From NCBI GenBank assembly GCA_963718145.1, contig CAVQYJ010000010.1:1-64000 (forward strand): 64,000 nucleotides of DNA, read 5' to 3'. Shown in pieces: positions 25,948 through 35,067 of the stretch; position 1 is the first letter of the stretch, and each line of letters opens with the position of its first letter. Position numbers and translations under genes: made by a program. Under the pieces are notes generated by a model, which was given only the letters and a program-made list of their open reading frames with translations, was not told the origin of the DNA and did not search any database. The stretch is from UBA7672 sp963718145 (GTDB lineage: Bacteria; Pseudomonadota; Alphaproteobacteria; Caulobacterales; Hyphomonadaceae).

Positions 25948-26080
25948 CAGATGGTCCCCGTGACGGCCTTGGGGCGGGCCGTTGCAAGACAATAGGGTCG
26001 GCCGGGACCCGGCTCAAGACGGCGATGCCTTGGACATGCGCGGGTTTTTCATTCCGCCACCGGCGGGTTACAAGGCGGGC

Positions 26081-26497
26081 ATGAGCCAGTCCATCGCGAC
26101 AATCGCCCTCGTCGTCCGCGACTATGACGAAGCCATCGCCTGGTTCACGCGCTGCCTGGACTTCGAAGTGGCGAGCGACATCGACATGGGCGGGGGCAAG
26201 CGCTGGGTGGTGGTCCGCCCGCGCGCTGATGTGCGTGATGGCGTGCATGAGGGTGTGCGCGGCGCCGCGCTGCTGCTTGCGAAGGCGGTAGGCGCGGTGC
26301 AGGAGGCGGCGGTGGGCGCGCAGGCGGGCGGGCGCGTGTTCCTGTTCCTGGAGACGGATGATTTCGTGCGTGAGCATGGGCGGATGGTGCGCGAGGGCGT
26401 GCAGTTCATGGAGCAGCCGCGGCGCGAGGCGTACGGGATGGTGGCGGTGTTCGAGGATGTGTGCGGGAACAGGTGGGACCTGCTGCAGAGGGTGTGA
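26081..26497 (+). CDS. VOC (glyoxalase/dioxygenase-like) family protein
   Basis: The 138-residue single-module VOC protein has IATIALVVRDYDEAIAWFTR and LDFEVASDIDMGGGKRWVVV as the first beta-alpha-beta unit. The second unit contains GGRVFLFLETDDFVREH, GVQFMEQPRREAYGMVAVFE and CGNRWDLLQ. The acidic residue in VFEDVCGNRWDLL fits the metal site. The middle (AALLLAKAVGAVQEAAVGAQ) is Ala-rich, as in relatives. Substrate is unknown. Fewer than 100 bases separate it from the amidase downstream. Confidence 0.88.
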   Translation: MSQSIATIALVVRDYDEAIAWFTRCLDFEVASDIDMGGGKRWVVVRPRADVRDGVHEGVRGAALLLAKAVGAVQEAAVGAQAGGRVFLFLETDDFVREHGRMVREGVQFMEQPRREAYGMVAVFEDVCGNRWDLLQRV

Positions 26498-26569
26498 GGC
26501 GCCGCCACGGTATGGGTTGCGTTGGGGAGCGCGCTCGTGTCCCTTGCGGTGCAGATGAGGGAGATGGAC

Positions 26570-28054
26570 ATGCGGATGACGCGGCGTGGACTGCTGGCGA
26601 CGGTGGCGGCGACGGGGGTTGCGGCGTGCGCGCCAGCGGCGGTGAAGCCGGCGGCGGCGAAGGTGATCTCCAGCGAGATGGATGCGACGGAGCTCGCGGC
26701 GATGATCCGGCGCGGCGACATCACGGCGGCGGAGGCGGTGGAGGCCGCGATCAGGCGCGCGGAAGCGATCCAGCCGCAGATCAACTTCATGGTGGCGGAC
26801 ATGTTCGCGATGGCGCGCGAGCGGGCGAAGGCGCCCTTGACCGGCGTGTTCGCTGGCGTGCCCTTCCTGGTGAAGGACCTCAATGATGTGAAGGGCGTGA
26901 AGACGCGCATGGGCATGCGCGTCACCGAGAACCGGCCGCCGGCGGATCACAACAGTGCGATCGTCGATACGATGTTCGCCATGGGTTTCGTCTCGATCGG
27001 CAAGTCGGCGTCGCCAGAGAACGGATATCTGCCGACGACGGAGCCGCTGGCGTTTCCGCCGACGCGCAATCCGTGGAACATCGCGCATTCGAGCGGCGGA
27101 TCGTCTGGCGGCTCGGCGGCGGCGGTGGCGGCGGGCGTGGCGCCGATCGCGCATGCCAATGACGGCGGCGGGTCGATCCGCTTCCCGGCGGCCAATTGCG
27201 GTCTGGTGGGCCTCAAGCCCTCGCGCGGGCGGATGAATGACGGCGAGCTGAAGCCTGGCCCGCTCGAGATTGCGGTGCAGGGGTGCGTGTCGCGTACGGT
27301 CCGGGACACGGCGGCGTTCTTCGCCGCGGCGGAGGTGGCGACGGGCGGCGTGTTCCCGCCGGTTGGAATGGTGAGCGCTCCAGGGGCGAAGCGGCTCAAG
27401 GCCGGGCTGATCACCAAGGGCTTTGCGGGCAATGAGCCGGACACCGAAGTCGCCGCCATCGTGCGTGCGGCGGCGAAGCTGATGGAGGGGCTTGGCCACA
27501 CCATCGCCGAAACCAACTGGCCGGTCGGGCCGAGCTTCCAGGACGATTTCCTCGCCTTCTGGTCGCTTGGCGCCGCGAACGACATGAAGGAAGCGTCCGA
27601 CATGCTGGGGCGTCCCGTGGACGAGACGATGGTGGAGCCGTTTTCGCTGCGCATGGCGCAGAACGCAGCGACGATGAAGCCGGCGGACATCGAGCAGGTG
27701 CAGAAGCGCCTGATCGGCGCAGCGGGCGCCTATGACGCATGGGTGTCGGAATATGACGTCGTGCTGTCGCCCGTCTTTTCTGGACCGCCCTCGCCGCTGG
27801 GCTTCCTGCGCGGAGATGTGCCGTTCGATACGCTACGGGAGCGGCTCCTGACCCAGGTGGGTCACACGCTGATCCACAATGTGGCTGGGTCGCCGGCGAT
27901 CAGCCTGCCGCTCGGATGGACGAGCGGAGGGCTTCCGGTTGGCGTGCAGATCTGCACGGGCGTGGGCAAGGAGCGCGTGCTGCTGGAGCTGGCCTATGAG
28001 CTGGAAGCAGCCCAGCCGTGGATTTCAAAGAAGCCGGGGGTCTGGGCCGTCTGA
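26570..28054 (+). CDS. amidase, predicted Tat-exported lipoprotein-like
   Basis: This amidase-signature hydrolase of 494 residues has an intact Ser-cisSer-Lys triad: Lys in FLVKDLNDVKG, the Gly/Ser-rich SSGGSSGGSAAAVAAG, and the nucleophile in GGGSIRFPAANCGLVGLKP. The N-terminus MRMTRRGLLATVAATGVAAC carries a twin-arginine signal and a possible lipobox Cys, so it likely acts in the periplasm. Of several in-frame starts the ATG at 26570 is best placed after AGGGAG. Similar enzymes hydrolyse varied amides; the substrate is not predictable. Confidence 0.93.
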   Translation: MRMTRRGLLATVAATGVAACAPAAVKPAAAKVISSEMDATELAAMIRRGDITAAEAVEAAIRRAEAIQPQINFMVADMFAMARERAKAPLTGVFAGVPFLVKDLNDVKGVKTRMGMRVTENRPPADHNSAIVDTMFAMGFVSIGKSASPENGYLPTTEPLAFPPTRNPWNIAHSSGGSSGGSAAAVAAGVAPIAHANDGGGSIRFPAANCGLVGLKPSRGRMNDGELKPGPLEIAVQGCVSRTVRDTAAFFAAAEVATGGVFPPVGMVSAPGAKRLKAGLITKGFAGNEPDTEVAAIVRAAAKLMEGLGHTIAETNWPVGPSFQDDFLAFWSLGAANDMKEASDMLGRPVDETMVEPFSLRMAQNAATMKPADIEQVQKRLIGAAGAYDAWVSEYDVVLSPVFSGPPSPLGFLRGDVPFDTLRERLLTQVGHTLIHNVAGSPAISLPLGWTSGGLPVGVQICTGVGKERVLLELAYELEAAQPWISKKPGVWAV

Positions 28055-28275
28055 GGACGGGCCAGAATGCTCGAACACCAAGGCTATTTCCGCACACCCT
28101 GCCGGTATTGATAGGCAAAGCGGTCAAAACAGGCCATTGAAGGCGTGTACAAACACTTCAGCGGTCCGCGCCCTGGCGCGAGCGGGCTGGAATGTTGCGA
28201 AATCTGACGGGCTTTGAGCTGGTGTGTCCGGCTGCGACCCCGGCCCTGTTGTCCGAATTGCGGAGGAAACACCCG

Positions 28276-28338
28276 ATGAGCTATCGCTCGTCCCTGCGGA
28301 TTGCGTCTCTCCTGCCTCCGATCCGGTGGGCGCGATGA
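28276..28338 (+). CDS. putative 20-residue leader peptide coupled to the next gene
   Basis: ATG at 28276 is preceded by a strong CGGAGGAAA site, better than that of the following gene. The frame encodes MSYRSSLRIASLLPPIRWAR and stops at TGA 28336-28338, whose first two bases are the TG of the next gene's ATG (ATGA overlap). This layout suggests translational coupling. It might instead be chance, with the downstream gene starting elsewhere. Confidence 0.4.
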   Translation: MSYRSSLRIASLLPPIRWAR

Positions 28339-28739
28339 GCGGCAAGAACAAATGGACGCCAAGCAGCGGGCGCTGGAAATCCTCCGGCACGAGCGGCCAG
28401 GTTCGCGAGGCGCCCAAGGCGCCGGAGCCCGAGGTTCGGCCCCAGCCCCAGTCGCTGGCGGAGCGTTTGCCGACCTTCAGCGATGCCGAACTTCTGGCGC
28501 TGCAGGCCAACGCCAAGCGCGTTTCGGAGAACGCCAAGGACAAGAAGGCGGTTGATGCCGCCGAACTCCTGCCTCTCATTGCAACGGAGCTGGCGCAGCG
28601 GGTGGTTCTGAAGGCCGCCGCCGGCGTCGAACGCAAGAAGGACATGGCCGCAAAACGCGCAGCGGTGAAGGCGCGAAAGATCGCCACGACCGCCGCGGAA
28701 GCGGAAGGCGCCGCCGAAGACGAGGCCGAGCGGCGTTGA
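28335..28739 (+). CDS. small basic hypothetical protein
   Basis: The 134-residue product begins MSGKNKWTPSSGRWKSSG. It is Lys/Arg/Ala-rich with a helical charged C-terminal half (AAKRAAVKARKIATTAAEAE). The middle, LPTFSDAELLALQANAKRVS, looks like a helical pair. No family is recognised. The frame is also open upstream to a GTG at 28224, so the start is uncertain; the ATG overlapping the short leader frame is preferred. Confidence 0.55.
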   Translation: MSGKNKWTPSSGRWKSSGTSGQVREAPKAPEPEVRPQPQSLAERLPTFSDAELLALQANAKRVSENAKDKKAVDAAELLPLIATELAQRVVLKAAAGVERKKDMAAKRAAVKARKIATTAAEAEGAAEDEAERR

Positions 28740-28831
28740 TCTCCCTGAGCCGTCTCCGCAGCATTCTTTCGCCGGCGGCCGCTTTGGGTTAGATTCCGCT
28801 TCGATCGCGCTTGCGCGGGACGGAGGGGCCA

Positions 28832-30540
28832 ATGGCGATGGCAGCGGCAAGTGACGCGCCTAACGCTCGCGCAAAGGTCTTCATTTCCTATTCGCGCGCC
28901 GACAAGGCGTTTGCGGGCGACCTCGTGCTTGGTCTCACGGCCTGCGGCTTCGAGGCCTACATCGACCGCGAAGACATCGCGGCGGGCGAAGTGTGGGAAC
29001 AGCGGCTGGCGGGGCTGATCGCGGAAGCGGACACGGTCGTCTACGTGATCTCGCCGGACAGCCTCTCGTCGAAGCAATGCGGATGGGAGCTGCGCGCCAG
29101 CCTCACCGGCGCCAAGCGCATCCTTCCCGTCATGTGGCGGGAGGTAGACGAGGCAACGACCCCGGCTGAGCTGAAGCGGCTGAACTATATTTTCTTCACC
29201 GGCGAGGGCCGCAGCTTTGCCGCCGGGCTGGCGGAACTGGCGCAGGCGCTTCGCGCCGATATCGGCTGGATCCGCGAGCATACGCGGCTCGCCGACCTCG
29301 CATCGCGCTGGAACGCGCGTGGAAGGAGCGAGGCCTTGCTGCTGCGCGGCGACGAGCTCGACGCGGCTATGGCCTGGCGGAACGGGAAGCCGGCGGGAGC
29401 GCCCGCGATCACCGATGCGCAAGCCGATTTCGTCAAGGCCTCGTCGGACGCACGCGCCGAAGCAGAGCGGCGGGCCAAGGCGGCCAAGCGCGGCCTGCTC
29501 GTGTCCGTGTCAGCCGTCGCGGCTGTGATGACGGGACTGGCCGGATCTTGCCTTCGTGCTGTGGCGCGTGGCGAATGGCGCCGCGCAACGGGCCGTACGA
29601 TACGAATGTCGAGCTTCAGAAAGCCAACTCGGACATCCAGTCGGCCAACCTGCGGCTCAATGCGGAGATCGGACTGCGCACCGCGCCCTCGGATACGGGC
29701 TATTTCGTCATCGACCCCGGCTGGTATCCGGTCGCCGCGAACTTCTCGGGCGCGGTGGCGCTGGTCGAGCGCACGGGCGGCGGACGCAAGCCAACGGCAA
29801 GCTCGGGCTTCGTCATCGACGGTGCGCTGGTGCATCGGCAGTTCGCAGGCGAGGCCCTGCTGCTCGCGCCCGCGGGCAGGGAGCCGCAGGATGCGGTCGT
29901 GACCCCGCCGCCGGTTCCGGCGCCGGGAACGCCGGCAGACACGCTGCCGGCAGATGCGCCGCTGCAACCCCAGCGCAAGATCACGTCGGATGTCGTCGAT
30001 AGCGGGCCCGAAGCCGTGTCGGTGGCGTTTCCAACGCTGGGCGGCGAGCCGATTTCCGGCAAGGAGGTTGTCTGGTCGACGCCAGACCACATGGGCGGCG
30101 TCTACCCGTTCGAGCTGTGGCGGTTGTCCGCGCCCCTGCCCCGCGGCGCGCGGTCGATCGCGAAGGACGATGTCGACTGCCAGGGGTTCGAGCGCACGCC
30201 GGCGCAACGCACGGTGGCCAGTTTCGGCATTGCCGTTCCGGCGGAGGGCGGGCCGAGCCCCAGTGCGGTGACGCTCAACATCTCGGACCTGCTCGACCGC
30301 ACCGATCCCTATGCCGTGAAGTACACGCACGCGACCAACTATGTGTCGACCGGAGCACCGGTGTTCGATCTTGCCACGGGCGATGTCGTCGCGATCCACA
30401 TTCAGTCCGGACCGGACGCAGAGCGCCCGGGCCGGCGCGTCGGCTATGGAACATCCCTGCAGATGATCCTCGACATGGCGCGCTCCAAGATGAAGGACGC
30501 GCAGCTTGGGCCGGTGTGCGAGGGCGCGCCGCCTATTTGA
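28832..30540 (+). pseudogene. TIR domain - membrane helix - trypsin-like fold protein, frameshifted
   Basis: GGAGGGG precedes the ATG. Residues 13-140 are a TIR domain (KVFISYSRADKAFAGDL, YIDREDIAAGEVW) with Glu86 in KQCGWELRAS at the catalytic position of NADase TIRs. A membrane helix (LLVSVSAVAAVMTGLAG) then breaks: reading continues in a second frame for AFVLWRVANGAAQRA and in a third for YDTNVELQKANSDIQ to the stop. One surplus base near 29546-29549 and one near 29589-29595 explain both shifts. The corrected protein has about 568 residues. The C-terminal half resembles trypsin-like peptidases (SSGFVIDGALVH, STGAPVFDLATGDVVAIHIQ) but lacks the AHV histidine and has STGAP instead of SGGP. 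Confidence 0.7.
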
Positions 30541-31831
30541 GCGTCACGCGCACCGGCATGCGGGTGTAGCCCTTCACGAAGCTGGACGGCACGCGGCCTG
30601 GCTCTTCAAGAACTTCGATCTTTTCGAACCGTTTGAGGATTTCTTCCCAGAGCACCTGGAGCTGGAGTTCGGCGAGGCGGTTGCCAACACAGCGGTGGAT
30701 GCCGAAGCCGAAGGACAGATGGCGGCGCACCATCGGGCGCTCGATCCAGAGTTCGTTGGGCCGCGTAAAATGCTCCTCATCGCGATTACCCGAGACATAC
30801 CACATCAGCACCTTGTCGCCCTTGCGGATCTGCTTGCCGGCAAGCTCATAGTCCTGCAGCGCGGTGCGACGCATGTAGGCGAGCGGCGTTTGCCAGCGGA
30901 TGATCTCGGAAACCGCCGACGGGATGAGCGAGGGATCGGCCTTCAGCCTGGCGAACTGGTCGGGCCATTTGTTCATGGCGTAGACGCCGCCGGTCATTGA
31001 ATTCCGGGTGGTGTCGTTGCCGCCGACGATCAAGAGGATGAGATTGCCGAGATATTCCTGGGGGCCCATGTTCCGCGTGTGCTCGCCATGGGCCAGCATG
31101 GAGACAAGGTCTCCGCGCGGCGGAGCGTTGACGCGCTCGTTCCACAGTCGCGTGAAATAGCCGAGGCATTCGAGGAGTTCGGCGCGCCACTGCTCCTCGC
31201 CGGCGACGACCTCGGGATTGTTGCGGCCCGTGGCGACGTCCGACCAGCGCGTGAGCTTGCGGCGGTCCTCGAAAGGAAAGTCGAACAGCGTCGCCAGCAT
31301 CATGGTGGTGAGCTCGATGGACACCTTGTCGACCCAGTCGAACGGTTTCGAGACGTCGAGCTCGTCGAAGATCTGCGAGGTGCGCGAACGGATCAGCGCC
31401 TCGAAACTCTTGAGATTGTCGGGGCCGACGATGGACTGGATGGTCTTGCGCTGCACGTCGTGCTTGGGCGGGTCCATCGCGATGAACATCGGCATCTGGA
31501 AATCTTGGTCGCGATCGACGATGGAGATCGAGCCGTCGGACGAGAAGACGCCATGGCTGGTGTCGACCGTCATGATGTCCTGGTAGCGCGTGACCGACCA
31601 GTAGGGGCCGAACGGGCTGTCGGGGCAGTAGTGGACGGGGTCGTTCTGGCGCATCCAGGCGAGGCGGTCCCATTCGGCGTCGCGGCGCCAGATTTCCGGG
31701 TCGGTGATGTCGTAGGTCGACATGTCGAGGGCGGTGACGGGCGGGATCGGGCCGCCGAAAGGCACGCCGTTCTCCCAATGGACCGCCGGGCCTGTCTTCG
31801 ACGCCGTCGCAACCGTTGCAGTGTCGGCCAT
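30533..31831 (-). CDS. cytochrome P450, CYP153-type alkane hydroxylase
   Basis: CYP153 enzymes hydroxylate the terminal carbon of medium-chain alkanes and fatty acids, using ferredoxin and a reductase. The 432-residue protein has the I-helix VGGNDTTRNSMTGGV, the ExxR in SEIIRWQTPLAYMRR, KGDKVLMWYVSGNRD, the heme loop SFGFGIHRCVGNRLAE with the Cys ligand, and the C-terminal VKGYTRMPVRV; this combination is characteristic of CYP153. The ATG at 31831 has GGAG six bases upstream, and 31843 is an alternative. No ferredoxin or reductase gene is nearby. Its stop overlaps the end of the convergent TIR gene by eight bases. Confidence 0.9.
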   Translation of the reverse strand: MADTATVATASKTGPAVHWENGVPFGGPIPPVTALDMSTYDITDPEIWRRDAEWDRLAWMRQNDPVHYCPDSPFGPYWSVTRYQDIMTVDTSHGVFSSDGSISIVDRDQDFQMPMFIAMDPPKHDVQRKTIQSIVGPDNLKSFEALIRSRTSQIFDELDVSKPFDWVDKVSIELTTMMLATLFDFPFEDRRKLTRWSDVATGRNNPEVVAGEEQWRAELLECLGYFTRLWNERVNAPPRGDLVSMLAHGEHTRNMGPQEYLGNLILLIVGGNDTTRNSMTGGVYAMNKWPDQFARLKADPSLIPSAVSEIIRWQTPLAYMRRTALQDYELAGKQIRKGDKVLMWYVSGNRDEEHFTRPNELWIERPMVRRHLSFGFGIHRCVGNRLAELQLQVLWEEILKRFEKIEVLEEPGRVPSSFVKGYTRMPVRVTLK

Positions 31832-32126
31832 CGCCTGCTCCATCACCTGGGCCGCCCCTGTCGGCCTGGCGGCTGGACAAAGTCTAGCAGACGCGTGGGT
31901 CAAGGTCAGTCCTGTCCTAGCGGCAAGACTGGCGAAGACCTGACGGCGCCCAGAAAGCGAATCGGCCGTCTATGAGGTCGCTCGTTCAAAGCAGGCGCAA
32001 CATGCGCGCCCCGTTTCCCAAGCAAAAGCCCTGTCCAGGCCGGCGACTTTCGGGCGGCGGCAGATATGATAGAGGTCCTTTCCCGCTTTCCCCGCCGGCT
32101 TACCGACTTGGGTCGCCGCTCCGCTC

Positions 32127-32897
32127 ATGGGACTTCCCGTGCCGCCCCAGCCGCGCTGCGCCCTCACCGTGCTGATCCCCTTCTATAATGAGGCTGGTAA
32201 CATCCAGCCGCTGCTGGACGAGTGCCATGCGGCGCTCGACGGCGTCGATTACGAGGTGGTGTGCGTTAACGACTGCTCGGACGACAAGACATCCGAAGAG
32301 CTCAAGGCGGCTTCCGAAGCGCGGCCAGGGCGTGTGGTTGTCCTCACCCATGTGCAGCGCCGGGGAAAATCGGCCGCCCTGATCACCGGCCTGCGCAGTG
32401 CGCGAGGCGACTGGGTGCAGCTGCTGGACGGGGATGGGCAGAACGATCCGGCCGATGCGCGTAGGATCTGGGATCTCGTTGCGGCGAAGGATGAAAACCC
32501 GGCCCTGGGCATTGTCTGCGGGCGGCGGACGAGCCGGAACGACAGTGGATTCAAATGGGTGCAGTCGCGGGTGGCGAACGGCATAAGACGGTTCTGCCTG
32601 CGCGACGATGCAACCGACACGGGATGCGGCTTCAAGCTCATTCGTCGGCGGGCGTTCGAAGACCTGCCCTTCTTCGCCGCGATGCACCGTTTCCTTCCCG
32701 CACTGGTCAAGCGCGCCGGCTGGGATGTGCGGGAAGAGCCTGTGGCCGATCGGCAACGGCGCCATGGTGTTTCGAAGTATGGATTCCTGGGAAGACTCGG
32801 CGCCGGATTGGTGGACCTTCTGGGCATGATATGGCTTGTGAGGCGGGGGGGCTATGGCGTGGCGGCCGAATGGAAAGACCCGCGAGCAACGCGGTAA
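32127..32897 (+). CDS. glycosyltransferase family 2, dolichyl-phosphate-mannose-synthase-like
   Basis: This is a GT-A glycosyltransferase of 256 residues. LTVLIPFYNEAGNIQPLL opens the domain; VCVNDCSDDKT, RGKSAALITGLRSARGDWV and the metal-binding LLDGDGQNDP follow; SKYGFLGR-GAGLVDLLGMIW near the end is the membrane-associating region seen in polyprenyl-phosphate sugar transferases. It probably loads a sugar onto undecaprenyl phosphate for the membrane GT-C enzyme encoded 33 bases downstream. Confidence 0.9.
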   Translation: MGLPVPPQPRCALTVLIPFYNEAGNIQPLLDECHAALDGVDYEVVCVNDCSDDKTSEELKAASEARPGRVVVLTHVQRRGKSAALITGLRSARGDWVQLLDGDGQNDPADARRIWDLVAAKDENPALGIVCGRRTSRNDSGFKWVQSRVANGIRRFCLRDDATDTGCGFKLIRRRAFEDLPFFAAMHRFLPALVKRAGWDVREEPVADRQRRHGVSKYGFLGRLGAGLVDLLGMIWLVRRGGYGVAAEWKDPRATR

Positions 32898-32929
32898 TTC
32901 TGGCGGCCGATGAGTAAGTTCGCGAACGT

Positions 32930-34552
32930 ATGGCTTTGAGGCAGGAGCGCAGGCAGCCGAGGCAACAGCTCCCGCAGAAGCGGCGGCTGCCAACGCCGCG
33001 CGAGCGGCAATCCTCGTTCGAAAGCTTCCTGCGGCTCGACAAGTCGGCCGTCCTCTTCCTCATCTTCATGTTCTGCCTGATCCACTGGGCGATCCGCGTC
33101 TTCATCGCGCCGGTCTTCACCATCGAGGAATCCGACCAGCTGCTGATGTCGCAGTCGCTGCAGATCGGCTACGAGGCAAGGCAGCCGCCGATGCTGGCGT
33201 GGCTGCATGCCCTGACGATCCGGGGCCTGGGCGTCTCCGCGCCTGTCGTGTTCGCGTTGAAGTATCTCCTGATGTTCGCGGCGCTGTCCTTCTACTACCT
33301 CGCCGCGCGCAATGTGCTGATCCGGCCCGGCGTATCGGCGGCGGCGGTGGCGGCCTGGGCGCTGACATTCCAGACGGGCTGGGGGATGCAGGAAGACCTG
33401 CTGGGCGCGGTGGCCCTGATGGCGGCCTTGTCGCTAACGCTGCATGCATTCACGCGCATCCTCACCTGGAGGCGCTATCGCGACTGGGTCTATCTCGGTC
33501 TCACCATCGGCGTCGGCCTGCTGACCCACCATCTCTTCGTGATCTTCCCGGCGGCCATGCTGGCGGCGATTTTCCTCTCGCCCTTCTTCCGCGACGCGGT
33601 GTCGATCGGACGGCTGGCGATCACGCTGGCGGTCGCGGCCCTGATCTACGGGCCCTATGCCGTGTGGGTCGCGGCGCACATCGGCTCGATCGGCGATGCG
33701 GCGCGGGACTACGCAGCATCATGGGAGATCGATTCAGCCTGGCTCGACCGCGTGCGCAACGGCGCGCTGTCGTTCGGACGGACGATGCTGCAGTTCACCC
33801 TGCCGCTGTCGCTGTTCTGGCTGATGCTGTTCTGGTCGATGTGGCTGCCGGTGATCTATCCGGTCTTCGCCCGCCGCTCGACCGACGAGGAGCCGCACGA
33901 GACGGCATGGCGCGGGCTGCTGGCGCGCACCACCGTGTTTGCGAGCCTGGTCTTCCTGCTCGGCGTGCTGTTCGGCGTCCAGGTCTACAAGGGCTACTGG
34001 CTGCTGCCGGCCTTGTTCTGCGCGCCGATCTGGATGTTCGCGCACGTCAAGCGCGCGGGTGATTTCCCGATCGCCATCCGCGCCTTCGCCGCCGTGGTGA
34101 TCGCGTTCGTGGCGCTGGTGATGGCGGGGCGGTTCGTCGAATGGCGGCTGGAGATCGAGATGTGCCGCGAGGGCGGCTGCCGGCCGTATGCGCCGATGAA
34201 GGAGTGGGCGAGCGAGTTGCGCCGGGCCGGCTTCGAATACGGCACCATCGTCGGGGCGGACAAGCACCTGACAGGGAATCTGCGCGCCGCCCTGCCCGAT
34301 GCCCGGGTGATCGACGCTTCACTGCCCCTGACCGCCCTGCCGCCGGCCAGGACGGACGGCGCATGTCTTGCCGTGTGGCGCGATGCGACCGTGATGCCGC
34401 CGGACCTGGCGGCCTATCTCGATGAAGAGCTGAAGGCCCCGCCACATGATGTCGGGCCAGAGGATGCGATCCGGCGCAACCTGCGCATGTCGGACAACAA
34501 GGCGGCGACGCTCTACCTTCAGTTCGTCTCGCCGTCGGAACTCTGCCGCTGA
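32930..34552 (+). CDS. membrane GT-C glycosyltransferase (GT39/ArnT-like)
   Basis: The 540-residue integral membrane protein has about ten helices. After a 35-residue basic tail comes TM1 (SAVLFLIFMFCLIHWAI), then the catalytic first-loop pattern TIEESDQLLMSQSLQIGYE with acidic residues, and RQPPMLAWLHAL, typical of the PMT_2/GT39 group that uses polyprenyl-phosphate sugars. The last 130 residues are a soluble periplasmic domain. With the GT2 just upstream it forms a two-gene sugar-transfer module, perhaps modifying lipid A or surface polymer. Its 3' end overlaps rimM by 34 bases tail-to-tail. Confidence 0.87.
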   Translation: MALRQERRQPRQQLPQKRRLPTPRERQSSFESFLRLDKSAVLFLIFMFCLIHWAIRVFIAPVFTIEESDQLLMSQSLQIGYEARQPPMLAWLHALTIRGLGVSAPVVFALKYLLMFAALSFYYLAARNVLIRPGVSAAAVAAWALTFQTGWGMQEDLLGAVALMAALSLTLHAFTRILTWRRYRDWVYLGLTIGVGLLTHHLFVIFPAAMLAAIFLSPFFRDAVSIGRLAITLAVAALIYGPYAVWVAAHIGSIGDAARDYAASWEIDSAWLDRVRNGALSFGRTMLQFTLPLSLFWLMLFWSMWLPVIYPVFARRSTDEEPHETAWRGLLARTTVFASLVFLLGVLFGVQVYKGYWLLPALFCAPIWMFAHVKRAGDFPIAIRAFAAVVIAFVALVMAGRFVEWRLEIEMCREGGCRPYAPMKEWASELRRAGFEYGTIVGADKHLTGNLRAALPDARVIDASLPLTALPPARTDGACLAVWRDATVMPPDLAAYLDEELKAPPHDVGPEDAIRRNLRMSDNKAATLYLQFVSPSELCR

Positions 34553-35067
34553 AGCGTCTCGGGCAGCAGCGCTTCGTTCGGCGACGCGACGAGGCGGCGG
34601 GCGGGCAGATCGATCTCCGGAAAATCATCTTCGGTGAAGGGCAGCAGGAACGCGGGACCTCCTGGCGGCTGAACCTCGACAAGGTCACCGGCGCCGAAAT
34701 TGTGGGCGGCCTTCACGGTTCCAAGCTGGCGCCCGTCGGCGTGGACCACGGCCATGCCGATCAGGTCTGCGACATAGATCTCGTCCGCTTCCGTGTCGGG
34801 CATCGCGTCACGCAACGCGTGGAGCAGCGCGCCCTTCAGCTTCTCCCAGTCCTCGCGCGAGCGGTTCTCCTTCGCCGTCACGCCGAAATCGCCGCCGAGC
34901 GAACGGTGCCGGACGGGCGAAAGAAGGACAGCGCCGTCGGCATCCAGCAGCGGACCATAGGAAAAGCAGGCTTCAGGATCCTCGGTGAAGGAGCGCACCC
35001 TCGCTTCGCCCTTGACGCCAAATGCTCCGGCGATCTGGCCGACGGCGATGAGGCGCTTCCCGCTCAC
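34519..35067 (-). CDS. rimM: ribosome maturation factor RimM
   Basis: RimM assists 30S maturation, binding uS19 near the head. The 182-residue protein has the N-terminal barrel (IAVGQIAGAFGVKGEARVRSF) and the C-terminal PRC-barrel (YVADLIGMAVVHADGRQLG, HNFGAGDLVEV, LLPFTEDDFPEIDL). Its ATG overlaps the stop of the GNAT gene upstream (ATGA). The trmD and rplS genes that normally follow rimM are absent here; the next gene is a convergent glycosyltransferase. Confidence 0.95.
   Translation of the reverse strand: MSGKRLIAVGQIAGAFGVKGEARVRSFTEDPEACFSYGPLLDADGAVLLSPVRHRSLGGDFGVTAKENRSREDWEKLKGALLHALRDAMPDTEADEIYVADLIGMAVVHADGRQLGTVKAAHNFGAGDLVEVQPPGGPAFLLPFTEDDFPEIDLPARRLVASPNEALLPETLQRQSSDGETN

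Noticed and set aside
25850..27499. 549-codon minus-strand frame antisense to the amidase
   Set aside because: It is His/Arg-rich shadow sequence opposite an intact, motif-complete amidase and a VOC gene.
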